A DNA stretch of 64,000 bases from Pseudolysinimonas kribbensis (GTDB lineage: Bacteria > Actinomycetota > Actinomycetes > Actinomycetales > Microbacteriaceae). The stretch is from positions 2,542,001 through 2,606,000 of the forward strand of contig NZ_BSVB01000001.1 of the NCBI RefSeq assembly GCF_030161895.1, given 5' to 3'. Of this stretch, positions 41,556-52,767 are shown in pieces; the stretch's first letter is position 1; the number at the start of each line of letters is the position of its first letter. The position numbers were made by a program, and so were the translations under genes. The notes under the pieces are model-generated. The model saw only the letters and a list, made by a program, of their open reading frames with translations, ran no database searches and was not told the DNA's origin.

Positions 41556-42921
41556 CGGCCCGTCTGAGCCGCGCGACCCTCCCAGGGAGGCCGACCGCGC
41601 CGATCCGGATCGTGCATGTCGGGCTCGGCTCCTTCCACCGCGCGCACCAGGCCTGGTATACCCACGAGGCCGACCCGGCGGGGAGTGGGGGATCGCCGCG
41701 TTCACCGGCCGGGGACCGCGGCAGGCGACCGTGCTGGCCGAGCAGGACGGCCTGTACACGCTGCTCGAGCGCTCGGCGGCCGGCGACCGTGCGACGGTGG
41801 TCCGCAGCATCGTCGAGGCCGCGGACGGCGCCGACCTCGCGCGCTTCATCGAGCTCGTCGCCGCACCGGCGACGGCGCTCATCACCATCACGATCACCGA
41901 GGCGGGCTACCGGCTGCGTGCCGACGGCGCCCCCGACCTCGAGGATCCGGGCGTCGCGGCCGACCTCGCGACGCTCGCCGCGCAGACCGAAGCCGAGCTG
42001 CCACCCGTCACGGCGCTCGGCCGGATCCTGGCGGGGCTCCGCGCCCGGCGGCGCGCCGGGTCCGGTCCGCTCGCGATCGTGCCGTGCGACAACATGCCGG
42101 GCAACGGCGCCCTCGTCCGCAACGCCCTCGTCGCACTCGCCGATCGGGTCGACCCGCGGCTCGCGGCGTGGATCCTCGCATCGGTCGCCGTGGTGTCCAC
42201 CTCGGTCGACCGGATCGCGCCCGCCCCGACCGACGACGACCGCGAGATCGCGAGCCGGCTGATCGGCCTCCGCGACGAGGCCACGGTGGTCGCGGAGCCC
42301 TTCCGCGACTGGGTGCTGAGCGGTGACTTCCCCGTCGGTCGACCGGCATGGGAACGCGCCGGGGCCCGGTTCGTCGACGACATCGAGCCGTTCGAGCTGC
42401 GCAAGCTGCGCCTGCTGAACGGCGCGCACAGCCTGCTCGCCTACGGCGGCCTGCTGCGCGGGCACGAGACGGTGCCCGACGCCATCGCCGACGAGGTGCT
42501 CGCCCGCCGCGTGGCCGCCGCGTGGGACGAGGCCGAGCGCCATCTCCCGAGGGCGGACGAGCTCGAGCTCGACCGATACCGCGCTGCGCTGCTCGAGCGC
42601 TTCTCGAACCGGCGACTGGGCGACCGGCTCGTCCGGATCGCCGCCGACGGTTCGACGAAGCTCCGGCTCCGGATCGTGCCCACGCTCGTGGCCGAGCGGG
42701 CCGCGGGTCGCCCGGGCGCGGCGAGCATGGCGGCGATCGCCGCGTGGGTCGCCCTGCAGCAGCGCGGCGTGGAGCTGCCGGATGCCGCGCTGCCGAGGAT
42801 CGAGGACCGATCGACCGCCGGCCTCCTGCGCCTGATCGATCCGCGGCTCGCGGACGATGCCGGCCTTCGGCACGAGATCCAGCGCGCCGTCGACGACGCG
42901 GCGGCGGGCGCCGGAGGCTAG
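41552..42921 (+). CDS. uxuB: D-mannonate oxidoreductase (fructuronate reductase), one frameshift
   Basis: The protein belongs to the polyol-specific long-chain dehydrogenases (mannitol dehydrogenase family). With UxaC and ManD in the same locus, the likely role is NADH-dependent reduction of D-fructuronate to D-mannonate; tagaturonate reductase is the main alternative. Motifs are VHVGLGSFHRAHQAWY (22-36), VPCDNMPGNG, and ELRKLRLLNGAHSLLAY with the catalytic Lys. The frame breaks at the four-G run 41680-41683; one more G restores DPAGEWGIAAFTGRGP and gives 456 residues. The GTG start overlaps the uxaC stop, and the stop overlaps the convergent gntK. Confidence 0.9.
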
Positions 42922-43433
42922 GCGGGGAGGCCGCTCAGGCCGGCCACGATCCGGTCGACCAGGGCGTCCGCGCCCGCGCCGATGTCGACCGCGAAGCCGC
43001 GTTCGTCGGGGTCCAGGGGCTCGAGGGTGGCGTACTGCGAGTCGAGCAGCGATGCGGGCATGTACTCGTGGTGCCGGTGGGCCAGCCGCTGGGCGATGAG
43101 CGACTCGCTGCCGGCGAGGTGCACGAACACCGAGTCCGGCGCGGTGGCGCGCAGTCGGTCGCGATAGCGGCGGCGCAGCGCCGAGCACGCCACGACGGGG
43201 GTCGGGGCCCCCGCGAGCCGGGCGCCGACCGCGTCGAGCCAGGGCCAGCGATCCTCGTCGTCGAGGGGGATGCCGGCCGCCATCTTCGCCTTGTTCGCCG
43301 CGGGATGCAGGCCGTCGGCATCCACGAAGGGCATGCCGAGCCGCGTCGCGAGCAGCTCGCCGATCGTCGACTTGCCGCTGCCGGAGACGCCCATGACGAT
43401 GATCGGCGGACGTGCAGACGGCAGGGAGGTCAC
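42918..43433 (-). CDS. gntK: Gluconate kinase (gluconokinase)
   Basis: GntK phosphorylates D-gluconate to 6-phosphogluconate. The 171-residue length fits the P-loop gluconokinase family. Walker A is MGVSGSGKST (14-23), followed by VDADGLHPAANKAKMAAGIPLDDEDRWPWL, which is diagnostic, and CSALRRRYRDRLR. The GTG start at 43433 follows TACGCT on the minus strand by 5 nt. It is convergent with uxuB (4-nt overlap) and divergent from a small SRPBCC gene. It links this locus to gnd at 56.6-58.1 kb. Confidence 0.93.
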   Translation of the reverse strand: MTSLPSARPPIIVMGVSGSGKSTIGELLATRLGMPFVDADGLHPAANKAKMAAGIPLDDEDRWPWLDAVGARLAGAPTPVVACSALRRRYRDRLRATAPDSVFVHLAGSESLIAQRLAHRHHEYMPASLLDSQYATLEPLDPDERGFAVDIGAGADALVDRIVAGLSGLPA

Positions 43434-43454
43434 CCCCGAGCGTACGGTGGCGCC

Positions 43455-43855
43455 ATGATCTGGGAAGCGCGGCACGTCTCCGTCTCGATCGACCGGCCGG
43501 TCGCGGAGGTCGTCCGCTATGCCGGAGACCCCCGCCGACTGCCCGAGTGGGCCGCCGGTCTCGCGGCCGGGATCCGGCCGGACGACGACGGCGCGAGCTG
43601 GGTGGCCGACTCGCCGATGGGGAGGTCGTGGTGCGCTTCGCACCCGGCAACGACCTGGGCGTGCTCGATCACGACGTGTCGCTGCCCGACGGCACCGTCG
43701 TGCACAACCCGTTCCGGGTCATGCCGAACGGCGACGGCAGCGAGGTGGTGTTCACGGTCTTCCGCCGCGACGGCGCGGATGCGGCCGCATTCGACGCCGA
43801 CGCCGCGGCTGTCGAGGCCGACCTGACGCGTCTGCGCGACATCCTGCAACGCTGA
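43455..43855 (+). CDS. Small SRPBCC-fold protein, one frameshift
   Basis: A 133-residue protein after repair, starting MIWEARHVSVSIDRPVAEVVRYAGDPRRLPEWAAGL, the start of SRPBCC (polyketide-cyclase-like) domains, and ending in a long helix (AAAVEADLTRLRDILQR). The break is at the four-G run 43619-43622; one more G restores ADSPMGEVVVRFAPGNDLGV. ATG 43455 is 6 nt after TACGGT. Function unknown; probably binds a small hydrophobic ligand. Confidence 0.78.
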
Positions 43856-43888
43856 TCGGCACACCCCGGGCGCGCCGCATCGTGCCGC

Positions 43889-43912
43889 TATGATCCCGAG
43901 TGACCGGTCCCA
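43889..43912 (+). promoter_or_regulatory. lacI-type promoter -10 and operator
   Basis: TATGAT (43889-43894) is a good -10. The operator agtgaccggtccca (43899-43912) follows at the expected transcription start and shares the 10-mer gtgaccggtc with the perfect palindrome at 45006-45019. This suggests autorepression by the LacI protein. Confidence 0.6.
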
Positions 43913-43936
43913 ATCCGGTGCTGGGACGGAGGGGTC

Positions 43937-44955
43937 ATGGGCGACGAGTCGGTATCGGCGCGCCCTCCTCGATCCGCGACGTCGCCCGCATCGCGGGCGT
44001 CTCCCGGCAGACCGTATCGCGGGTCATCAACCGGCATCCCAACATCAGCGCGGGCACCGAGAGCCGGGTGCGGGCCGCGATGGAGCAGCTCGCCTGGCGG
44101 CCCAACAGCATGGCGCGTGCCCTGGCGACCTCGCGCACCCACTCGATCGGCCTGCTCGTCTCCGCGCGCTCGCACTACGGCCCGTTCTCCGCGGCGGGCG
44201 GGGTCGACGACGCGGCCCGGGCGCGCGGATACACGATCGTCTCCGCGACGATGGCGGGATCCGACGAGACGGAGATCGCCGACGCCCTCGACGCGCTCGT
44301 GCGTCAGGGCGTCGAGGCGCTCGTGGTCATCGCGCCCCAGGAGCGGGCGCACGAGGCCCTGCAACGGGTCGCGATCGGCGTGCCGTCGATCACGCTGCAG
44401 TGGCGAGACGGGCCCGAGGGGCGCTCCGTCGCCTTCGACCAGCAGGCCGGGGCACGGGCCGCGACCCGTTACCTGATCGACCTCGGGCACCGCGAGATCC
44501 TGCACCTGGCCGGCCCGCAGGACTGGAGCGAGGCCGAGGACCGTATGCGCGGCTACCTCGCCGAGATGTCCGATCGCGACCTCACGCCCATGCCGCCGGT
44601 GCTGGGGGACTGGACCGCCGACACGGCGTTCGAGCTCGGTCGGCGCCTGCTGCGCTTCCGCGACTTCAGCGCGGTGTTCTCGTCGAACGACCAGATGGCG
44701 CTGGGCTTCGTGCACGCGGCCGCCGAGGCGGGACTGCGCGTGCCGCAGGACCTCAGCATCGTGGGGTTCGACGACATCCCCGAGGCCAAGCACTTCACGC
44801 CGCCGCTGACGACCGTGCGGCAGGACTTCGACGAGCTGGGCCGGCGCGCGATCGGCATCCTGGTCGCCGAGATCGAGGGGTCCGCCGACACGGGATACCC
44901 GATGGTGACGACGCCGGAGCTCATCGTGCGCGCCAGCGCGTCCCGGCCCGCGTAG
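43937..44955 (+). CDS. LacI-family transcriptional regulator, one frameshift
   Basis: The regulator is 339 residues from ATG 43937. The LacI helix-turn-helix is SSIRDVARIAGVSRQTVSRV and the hinge region is RPNSMARALATSRTHSIGLLVS; the periplasmic-binding-like sensor domain includes VFSSNDQMALGFVHAAAEAG and IVGFDDIPEAKHFTPPLTTV. ATG 43937 has a GGAGGGG site, but the frame must change at the CCC run 43963-43965. A GTG at 43900 is in frame without any shift, but it falls inside an operator and at the predicted transcription start, so I prefer 43937. It precedes a sugar importer and likely represses it. Confidence 0.87.
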
Positions 44956-44964
44956 GCGATGCAC

Positions 44965-45019
44965 TTGACGGACGCGGACGAAGTCGATACTTTCGCAGCG
45001 TTCGTTGTGACCGGTCACA
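44965..45019 (+). promoter_or_regulatory. Sugar-importer promoter and LacI operator
   Basis: TTGACG (44965-44970), a 15-nt spacer and GATACT (44986-44991) form a probable promoter. The perfect 14-bp palindrome tgtgaccggtcaca (45006-45019) lies just downstream and matches the site before the LacI gene. The remaining ~155 nt to the GTG at 45178 is untranslated leader with no other clear feature. Confidence 0.65.
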
Positions 45020-45177
45020 GTCTGAACGACGACGAGGTCGGAATCGCGCGCCGAGGCATGCGCGAGGAGGCGGCCTTGCGCGTCGCGGACATCCGGCTTC
45101 CGACGATCGCCCTGCGGGGTGAGCACCTCCACTTGCACATGACGACGACGTCGTGGACGTCGATGAAAGGAAGCATC

Positions 45178-46305
45178 GTGAAGATCAGAAGGATCGCGAT
45201 GGCCGCCGCCGCCATCGGCGTCGCGGTGGCACTCGCCGCATGCTCGGGCGGTCGTGGCGACACGTCGACCGACTCGAAGGCTCACAGCAACAAGGGCGCC
45301 CTGGTCGGCGTCGCGATGCCCACCAAGGTGGACCAGCGCTGGATCCGCGACGGCGCGGCGGTGAAGCAGAACCTCGAGAAGGACGGCTACAAGGTCGACC
45401 TCGAGTACGCGAACAACGACATCCCGACCCAGGTGCAGCAGATCAACACGATGATCACGAAGGGCGCGAAGGTGCTCATCCTCGCCTCGATCAACGGCGG
45501 ATCGCTGAGCGACCAGCTCGACGCGGCGGCCAAGTCCGGCATCAAGGTGATCGCCTACGACCGCCTGCTCACCGGGGACAAGAACGTCGACTACTACGTG
45601 TCGTTCGACAACTACAAGGTCGGCGTCTACCAGGCGAACTCGCTGCTTACCGGCCTCGGCGTCCTCGACGCCGACGGCAAGAAGACCGGCAAGAAGGGCC
45701 CGTTCAACATCGAGGTGTTCGCGGGCAGCCCCGACGACAACAACGCGACGTTCTTCTACAACGGCGGCATGGACACTCTGAAGCCCTACATCGAGGACGG
45801 CACCCTCGTCGTCAAGAGCGGCCAGACCGACTTCAAGCAGGTCGCGATCCAGGGCTGGGACCCGGCGCGCGCCAAGGCGCGCATGCAGAACCTCATCGCC
45901 AAGTCGTACTCCGACGGGTCGAGCGTCCAGGGCGTCCTGTCGCCGTACGACGGGCTCTCGGACGGCATCCTGAGCGCGCTGCAGGGCGCCGGGTACGGCA
46001 GCGCGGGCAAGGCGCTTCCGATCATCACCGGGCAGGATGCCGAGGTCGCGAGCGTCAAGCAGATCATCGCGGGCACGCAGTACTCCACGATCTACAAGGA
46101 CACCCGTGAGCTCGCCCGTGAGGCGGCCACGATGTCCGACCAGCTGCTGAAGGGTCAGAAGCCGAAGGTCAACGACACCAAGAGCTACGACAACAAGGTC
46201 AAGGTCGTGCCGGCGTACCTCTTCCAGCCCGTCGTGGTCACCAAGGACAACTACAAGAAGGTCCTCGTCGACAGCGGGTACTACACCGACGCCGACCTGC
46301 AATAG
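45178..46305 (+). CDS. chvE: Multiple-sugar-binding lipoprotein (ChvE/XylF-like)
   Basis: This 375-residue substrate-binding lipoprotein has a signal ending VALAAC (Cys22). The type 1 periplasmic fold shows VGVAMPTKVDQRWIRDGAAVKQNLEKDGYKVD, LILASINGGSLSDQLDAAAKSGIKVIAYDRLL and GQDAEVASVKQIIAGTQYSTIYKD, close to the ChvE/xylose-binding group that captures monosaccharides. The GTG start has an AAAGGAAG site; earlier in-frame codons would begin inside the promoter. It is first of a three-gene importer operon, followed by a hairpin that may keep its expression above that of the ATPase. Confidence 0.9.
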   Translation: MKIRRIAMAAAAIGVAVALAACSGGRGDTSTDSKAHSNKGALVGVAMPTKVDQRWIRDGAAVKQNLEKDGYKVDLEYANNDIPTQVQQINTMITKGAKVLILASINGGSLSDQLDAAAKSGIKVIAYDRLLTGDKNVDYYVSFDNYKVGVYQANSLLTGLGVLDADGKKTGKKGPFNIEVFAGSPDDNNATFFYNGGMDTLKPYIEDGTLVVKSGQTDFKQVAIQGWDPARAKARMQNLIAKSYSDGSSVQGVLSPYDGLSDGILSALQGAGYGSAGKALPIITGQDAEVASVKQIIAGTQYSTIYKDTRELAREAATMSDQLLKGQKPKVNDTKSYDNKVKVVPAYLFQPVVVTKDNYKKVLVDSGYYTDADLQ

Positions 46306-46324
46306 CGCGACCCCCTCCCCCACG

Positions 46325-46357
46325 GCGCGGGGCGGTCTTCCAGCGGCCGCCCCGCGC
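46325..46357 (+). terminator. 11-bp hairpin between binding-protein and ATPase genes
   Basis: Arms gcgcggggcgg (46325-46335) and ccgccccgcgc (46347-46357) enclose an 11-nt loop, without a T tract, 21 nt before the next ATG. Such intercistronic stems often stabilise the upstream message or attenuate read-through so that the binding protein is made in excess. Confidence 0.6.
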
Positions 46358-46377
46358 TCCCCTCATCCGGAGGACGA

Positions 46378-47918
<1,541 letters not shown>

Positions 47919-47922
<4 letters not shown>

Positions 47923-49094
47923 AGCCGCTGACATCCGCCATCAACTACCTCGCCGGCCAGCTGCGTCAGGTCGGGCTGTTCATCGCGCTCATCGTCATCG
48001 TCGTCTTCTTCCAGATCACGACCGGCGGGATCACGCTCGCGCCGATCAACGTCTCGAACCTGGTCGTGCAGAACAGCTACATCCTGATCCTGGCCGTCGG
48101 CATGGTCATGGTGATCATCGCGGGGCACATCGACCTGTCGGTCGGCAGCGTCGTGGCGTTCATCGGCGCCGTGGCCGGCGTGATGATCGGCAAATGGCAC
48201 ATGCCCTGGCTCCTGGCGATCGTGCTGTGCCTCGTGCTCGGAGCCCTGGTGGGCGCGTGGCAGGGGTTCTGGATCGCCTACTTCGGCATCCCGGCCTTCA
48301 TCGTCACGCTCGCCGGCATGCTCGCATTCCGCGGCGCCGCCGAGATCGTGCTCGGCAACGAGCAGATCTCCTTCTTCCCGAAGGGCTTCCGGGCGATCGG
48401 CTCCGGATTCCTGCCCACCTTCGGCTCGACGGGGTACGAACCGCTCACGATGGTGCTCGGTCTGCTCACGGCGCTCGCGATCCTCGTGCTGTCGCTGCGG
48501 CAGCGCGTGGTGCGTCGCCGTTACGAGCTCGAGGACGAGCCGCTGTGGTGGTTCGTCGTGAAGCTCGTCTTCATGGTGGCGCTCGTGCTCATCGTGACGG
48601 TGCTGCTCGCGAGCTACGACGGCACGCCGATCGTTCTGATCATCCTGGGCCTGCTCGTCGTGGGGTACACGGTCGTCATGAGCCGCACGGTCTTCGGCCG
48701 GCACATCTACGCCATCGGGGGCAACCTCGCGGCCGCCCACCTCTCGGGCATCAAGACCCAGCGCGTGACGTTCCTGCTGTTCATCAACATGGGCGTCATC
48801 TCGGCGATCGCCGGCCTCGTGTTCACGGCGGGGCTCAACCTCGCGAGCCCGAGCGCCGGCGACGGGTTCGAGCTGGATGCCATCTCGGCCGTCTTCATCG
48901 GCGGCGCGGCCGTCACGGGCGGCATCGGCACAGTGCCCGGCGCGATCGTCGGCGGCCTCATCATCGGCGTGCTCAACAACGGGATGTCGATCCTCGGCAT
49001 CGACAGCGACGTGCAGCAGCTGATCAAGGGCCTCGTGCTCCTGGCGGCCGTCGCGTTCGACGTCTACAACAAGCGGCGCTCGACCGGCCGCTGA
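47919..49094 (+). CDS. mmsB: Sugar ABC importer permease (MmsB/XylH-like)
   Basis: A 391-residue permease with about ten helices. [22 protein letters not shown] and [20 protein letters not shown] are signatures of CUT2 permeases, and [21 protein letters not shown] is the conserved late helix. ATGA overlap with the ATPase gene indicates one operon. With ChvE and the double ATPase it forms a complete monosaccharide importer. The exact sugar is not determined; proximity to uronate genes does not prove a shared substrate. Confidence 0.93.
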
Positions 49095-49113
49095 CCGCGG
49101 CCGGCGACGCCGA

Positions 49114-49147
49114 CGCGGCGCTGCTCCGGGATCCGGGCAGCGCCGCG
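49114..49147. terminator. Bidirectional hairpin between convergent operons
   Basis: Arms cgcggcgctgc (49114-49124) and gcagcgccgcg (49137-49147) pair perfectly over 11 bp around a 12-nt loop. It lies between the ends of the sugar importer and the MFS gene, so it can terminate both transcripts. Confidence 0.65.
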
Positions 49148-49170
49148 CCGGCGCGTGCGGGAGGTGTCGG

Positions 49171-50629
49171 TCAGGCCGCGTCGACGACCTGCTCCTCGGC
49201 GAACGGCGTGATGGCCGTCGTCTCGAGGGTGCCGGTCGGCACGGGCTCGAGACGGGTCCCACGGCGCAGGGCGAGGCCCGCGACCAGCGACACGACAGCC
49301 GCGCCCGCGCCGATGATCCCGACCGTGAGGAACCCGACGGTGTAACCGGACTCCGCGGGCAGCCGACCGGGTGCCGCGCTGCCCGTCACGATGACGGTCA
49401 TGAGCGTCACGCCGATCGTGCGGAGGTTCGCGTTCATGCCGCTCGCGACGCCGGTCTCGGTGGGGCGCACGGCCTGCACGACGACACTCGTGATCGCCGC
49501 GTAGGCGACGCCGAGCCCGAGCCCGAACGCGCCCGCCTCGACCAGCAGCTGCCAGGCGGCGCTGTGGAACAGCGCGATCGCGATCGTCGACGCGGCGATG
49601 ACGGCGCTCGCGATGGTGACCTGCACCCGGAAGGGCACGAGCCGGGCGAGCGGGCCGCTCAGGAATCCGGCCGCGCCCATCGTCACGAGCATGGGCAGCA
49701 TGAGCAGCCCCGACTCGCCGACGGTGGCGCCGAGACCCCAGCCGGTGGAGGTCGGCGTCTGCACGAAGCGCGGGAAGAAGGCGAAGGTGCCGAACATCGC
49801 GGCGCCCATGAGCACGGCGGCGGCGTTCATCGGCCAGATCGCGGGGAGCGCATCATGCGCATGTCGACGAGCGGGGTGCGGGAGCGCACCTCGACCACGA
49901 CCCAGGCGGCGATCAGCACGACCGCCAGCGCGAGCAGGCCGAGGATGACGGGCGAGGTCCAGCTCCAGCTCGAGCCCTGGCTGAGCGGCAGGAGCAGCGC
50001 GACCAGCCATCCGGAGAGCAGCAGCGCCGCCGGCACGTTGATGCCGCCCGTCGATCGTTCGCGCGATTCGGGCACGGTGAGCGCCGTGAGCACGCCCCCG
50101 CCACGGTGAGCACCAGCGGTACCAGGAACAGGCCGCGCCAGCCGAGCACGCCCACGAGCGGGCCGGCCAGCACGGTGCCGAGCCCGGATCCGATGGCCAG
50201 GATCGCCGACATCCCGCCGATCGCGGAGGGCACCCGGCGCGCCGGGAACGCCTCCCGCAGCAGGCCGAAGGCCAGCGGGAACATCGCGCCGCCGAGGCCC
50301 TGGATCACGCGAGCGATGAGCAGCACCCCGAGCGTCGGCGCGGTCGCCGCGATGAGGGAGCCGAGTGCGACGGCGGCCACGGTGACGAGGAAGGTGCGTC
50401 GGCGCCCGACGAGGTCGCCGACCCGGCCGAGCAGCGGGGTCGCGACCGCGGCGGAGATGAGCCACGCGGTCATGGCCCAGGTGACGCCCGCGGTGCCGGT
50501 GTGCAGGTCCGCCTGGATGGCGGGCAGCACCGGCACGATGAGCGATTGGAGGGTGGAGAAGGAGGCGACGCTGAGACCGAGAGCGGCGAACGTGCGCATC
50601 GGGGTGGATGAAGGCATGGCGGAATGCAT
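49171..50629 (-). CDS. MFS drug-type efflux transporter, two frameshifts
   Basis: After repair this is a 486-residue transporter of the EmrB/QacA-like (14-helix) class: IVPVLPAIQADLHTG and WAMTAWLISAAVATPLLGRVGDLVGRRRTFLV (motif A) at the N-terminus, RVIQGLGGAMFPLAFGLLREAFPARR, and LGWRGLFLVPL (motif C region). Breaks are at the five-C run 50095-50099 and the four-G run 49843-49846; one more base at each restores TVAGGVLTALTVPES and MRSPAIWPMNAAAVLMG. It is divergent from a TetR regulator with paired operators between them, the standard layout of a regulated efflux pump. Substrate unknown. Confidence 0.88.
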
Positions 50630-50694
50630 CCGTTCCTGGGGTGTGAGGGAGCGCGCCGCGACATCGGCGGCTAGAATCGGAAGGAGTCTCCGTT

Positions 50695-50737
50695 CGGAGG
50701 CTGCCTCCGGTTAGAGTGTAGCGGAGGCTGCCTCCGC
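50695..50737. promoter_or_regulatory. Two identical TetR-type operators
   Basis: The 15-bp palindrome cggaggctgcctccg occurs at 50695-50709 and 50722-50736, with centres 27 bp apart, in the intergenic region of the divergent MFS and tetR genes. The second copy extends to 17 bp (50721-50737). A TetR dimer on each would silence both promoters. Confidence 0.75.
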
Positions 50738-50763
50738 TTTGCAAGCCCGTGAAGGAGGGCGCC

Positions 50764-51315
50764 ATGTCGATCGATTCGATCGTGCAGCGTCCGCAGCGGG
50801 CGGATGCCCGCCGCAACTTCGACGCACTGCTGGCGGCCGCGCGGGAGGCGTTCACGCAGCACGGCGCCTCGGCGTCGCTGGAGGACATCGCTCGCCGCGC
50901 CGGCGTCGGGGTGGGCACGCTGTACCGCAACTTCCCGACGCGCGAGGCGCTCATCGAGGCGGTCTACGTCGACGAGGTCGTCGCGCTGCAGCAGGCCGCG
51001 ATCGAGACCGAGAAGCTCGAGCCGTGGCAGGCGCTGCGCACCTGGCTCGACCGCTACATCGAGTACGTGGGCACCAAGAAGGCGCTCATCGAGGTGCTCA
51101 ATCGTCACAGCGAGGTCATGCTGGCCTGCCGCACGATGCTGTACGACGCAGGCGGCCCGGTCGTCGAGCGCGGGCAGGATGCCGGCGTCGTGCGCCCCGA
51201 CACCTCGATCTCCGACATCGTCCGCCTCGTCTCCGCCGTCGCCGGCGTCGCCTACGAGGACGAGAGCCAGCGCCGACGCGTGCTCGATCTCACGATCGAC
51301 GCGCTCAAGGCCTGA
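50764..51315 (+). CDS. TetR-family transcriptional regulator
   Basis: A 183-residue regulator with the TetR helix-turn-helix: RNFDALLAAAREAFTQHG, ASLEDIARRAGVGVGTLYRN and FPTREALIEAVY. The C-terminal ligand domain is helical and includes EVLNRHSEVMLACRTMLYDAG. I chose ATG 50764, with GGAGGG just upstream, rather than the GTG at 50749. It is divergent from an efflux transporter and probably represses it and itself through the two palindromes upstream. Confidence 0.9.
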   Translation: MSIDSIVQRPQRADARRNFDALLAAAREAFTQHGASASLEDIARRAGVGVGTLYRNFPTREALIEAVYVDEVVALQQAAIETEKLEPWQALRTWLDRYIEYVGTKKALIEVLNRHSEVMLACRTMLYDAGGPVVERGQDAGVVRPDTSISDIVRLVSAVAGVAYEDESQRRRVLDLTIDALKA

Positions 51316-51335
51316 CCTTCCGGGAGAATGGGGGC

Positions 51336-52759
51336 ATGACCGACCCCCGCTTGGCCGTCATCGTCCTCGCCGCCGGCGAGGAACCCGCATGCGCTCGCGT
51401 ACGGCGAAGGTGCTGCATCCGATCGCCGGCATCCCGATGATCGGGCACGTGCTCGCCGCCGCCCGCGAGCTCGGCGCCGCGCACGTCGTCACCGTGCTGC
51501 GGCATCAGCGGGATGCCGTCGCCGCCGCCGTCGCCGAGTACCTGCCCGAGGCGATCGTCGCCGATCAGGACGAGGTGCCCGGCACCGGCCGCGCCGCGGA
51601 GATCGGGCTGGCCGCGCTGCCCGCCCAGTTCGACGGCGACATCGTCGTCGTGAGCGCCGACGTGCCGCTGCTCGACGCGGGGACGCTGGGTCAGCTCCTC
51701 GCCGGGCACCGGTCTGCATCCGCGGCCGCCACCCTGCTCAGCACCATCGTCGACGATCCGACGGGCTACGGCCGCATCGTGCGCGACGCCGATGGGCGGC
51801 TGGCCCGCATCGTCGAGCAGAAGGACGCGACGCCGGAGGAGCGCGCGATCACCGAGATCAACTCGGCGACCTACGTCTTCGCCGCCGCGCGGCTGCGCGA
51901 CGAGCTGCCGCGCCTGGGCAGTGACAACGCCCAGGGCGAGAAGTACCTGACCGACGTGATCGCGCTGCTGCGCGCATCCGGGGCGGAGGTCGCCGCGATC
52001 CCGGTCGCCGAGCCGTGGATCGTCGAGGGCGTCAACGATCGCGTGCAGCTCGCGCGTCAGGCGGCCCGCCTGAACGCGATGATCGTGCACCGCCATCAGG
52101 TGAACGGCGTGACGGTCGTCGACCCCGCCACGACCTGGATCGACCTGAACGTCTCCATCGGCGAGGACACCGTCGTCTGGCCCAACACCCGCCTCGCGGG
52201 TGCCACGACGATCGACCGCGACGCCGTGATCGGACCGGACACGACCCTCGTCGACTGCGAGGTCGGCGCGGGCGCGACCGTGAAGCGCGCGGATGCCACC
52301 CTGGCACTGATCGGTCCCGGCGCCTCGGTCGGACCGTTCGCGTACCTGCGCCCCGGCACCGAGCTGGGCGAGGGCGGCAAGATCGGCACCTACGTCGAGA
52401 CCAAGAACGCGAAGATCGGCGCCGGCAGCAAGGTGCCGCACCTGAGCTACGTCGGCGACACGACGATCGGCGAGCACACCAACATCGGCGCCGGCGCGAT
52501 CACTGCGAACTACGACGACCTCGACAAGCACCCGACGACGATCGGGTCGCACGTGCACACCGGGGCGCACAACGTGTTCGTCGCGCCCGTCACCGTGGGC
52601 GACGGAGCGAAGGTCGGCGCCGGCGCCGTCGTGCGCAAGGACGTGCCGCCCGGCGCACTCGCGATCAGCGTCGCGCCGCAGCGCAACGTCGAAGGGTGGA
52701 CCGAGAAGAACCGGGCCGGCACCGACGCCGCGCGCGCCGCCACCGACGCGTCGGACTGA
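51336..52759 (+). CDS. glmU: Bifunctional UDP-N-acetylglucosamine synthesis enzyme, one frameshift
   Basis: GlmU acetylates glucosamine-1-phosphate and then adds UMP to give UDP-GlcNAc for peptidoglycan; it is essential. The uridyltransferase half starts VIVLAAGEGTRMRSRTAKVLH, with the pocket Lys at 25, and includes VSADVPLL. The acetyltransferase half is a left-handed beta helix of hexapeptide repeats (for example KIGTYVETKNAKIGAGSKVPHLSYVGD and IGAGAITANYDD). The frame breaks at GG 51380-51381 (GEGTR needs one more G); repaired length is 474. A defect in an essential gene indicates a sequence error. It is followed by prs, as in most actinobacteria. Confidence 0.96.
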
Positions 52760-52767
52760 CCCCCGCC

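Noticed and set aside
43900..43936. GTG at 43900 as start of the LacI regulator
   Set aside because: It gives an uninterrupted frame but lies at the predicted transcription start and inside an operator, with no ribosome site; ATG 43937 has GGAGGGG.
44959..45177. Upstream ATG extending the ChvE-like protein by 73 residues
   Set aside because: The extension would cover the promoter and operator and would bury the lipoprotein signal; GTG 45178 has a ribosome site and begins the signal peptide.
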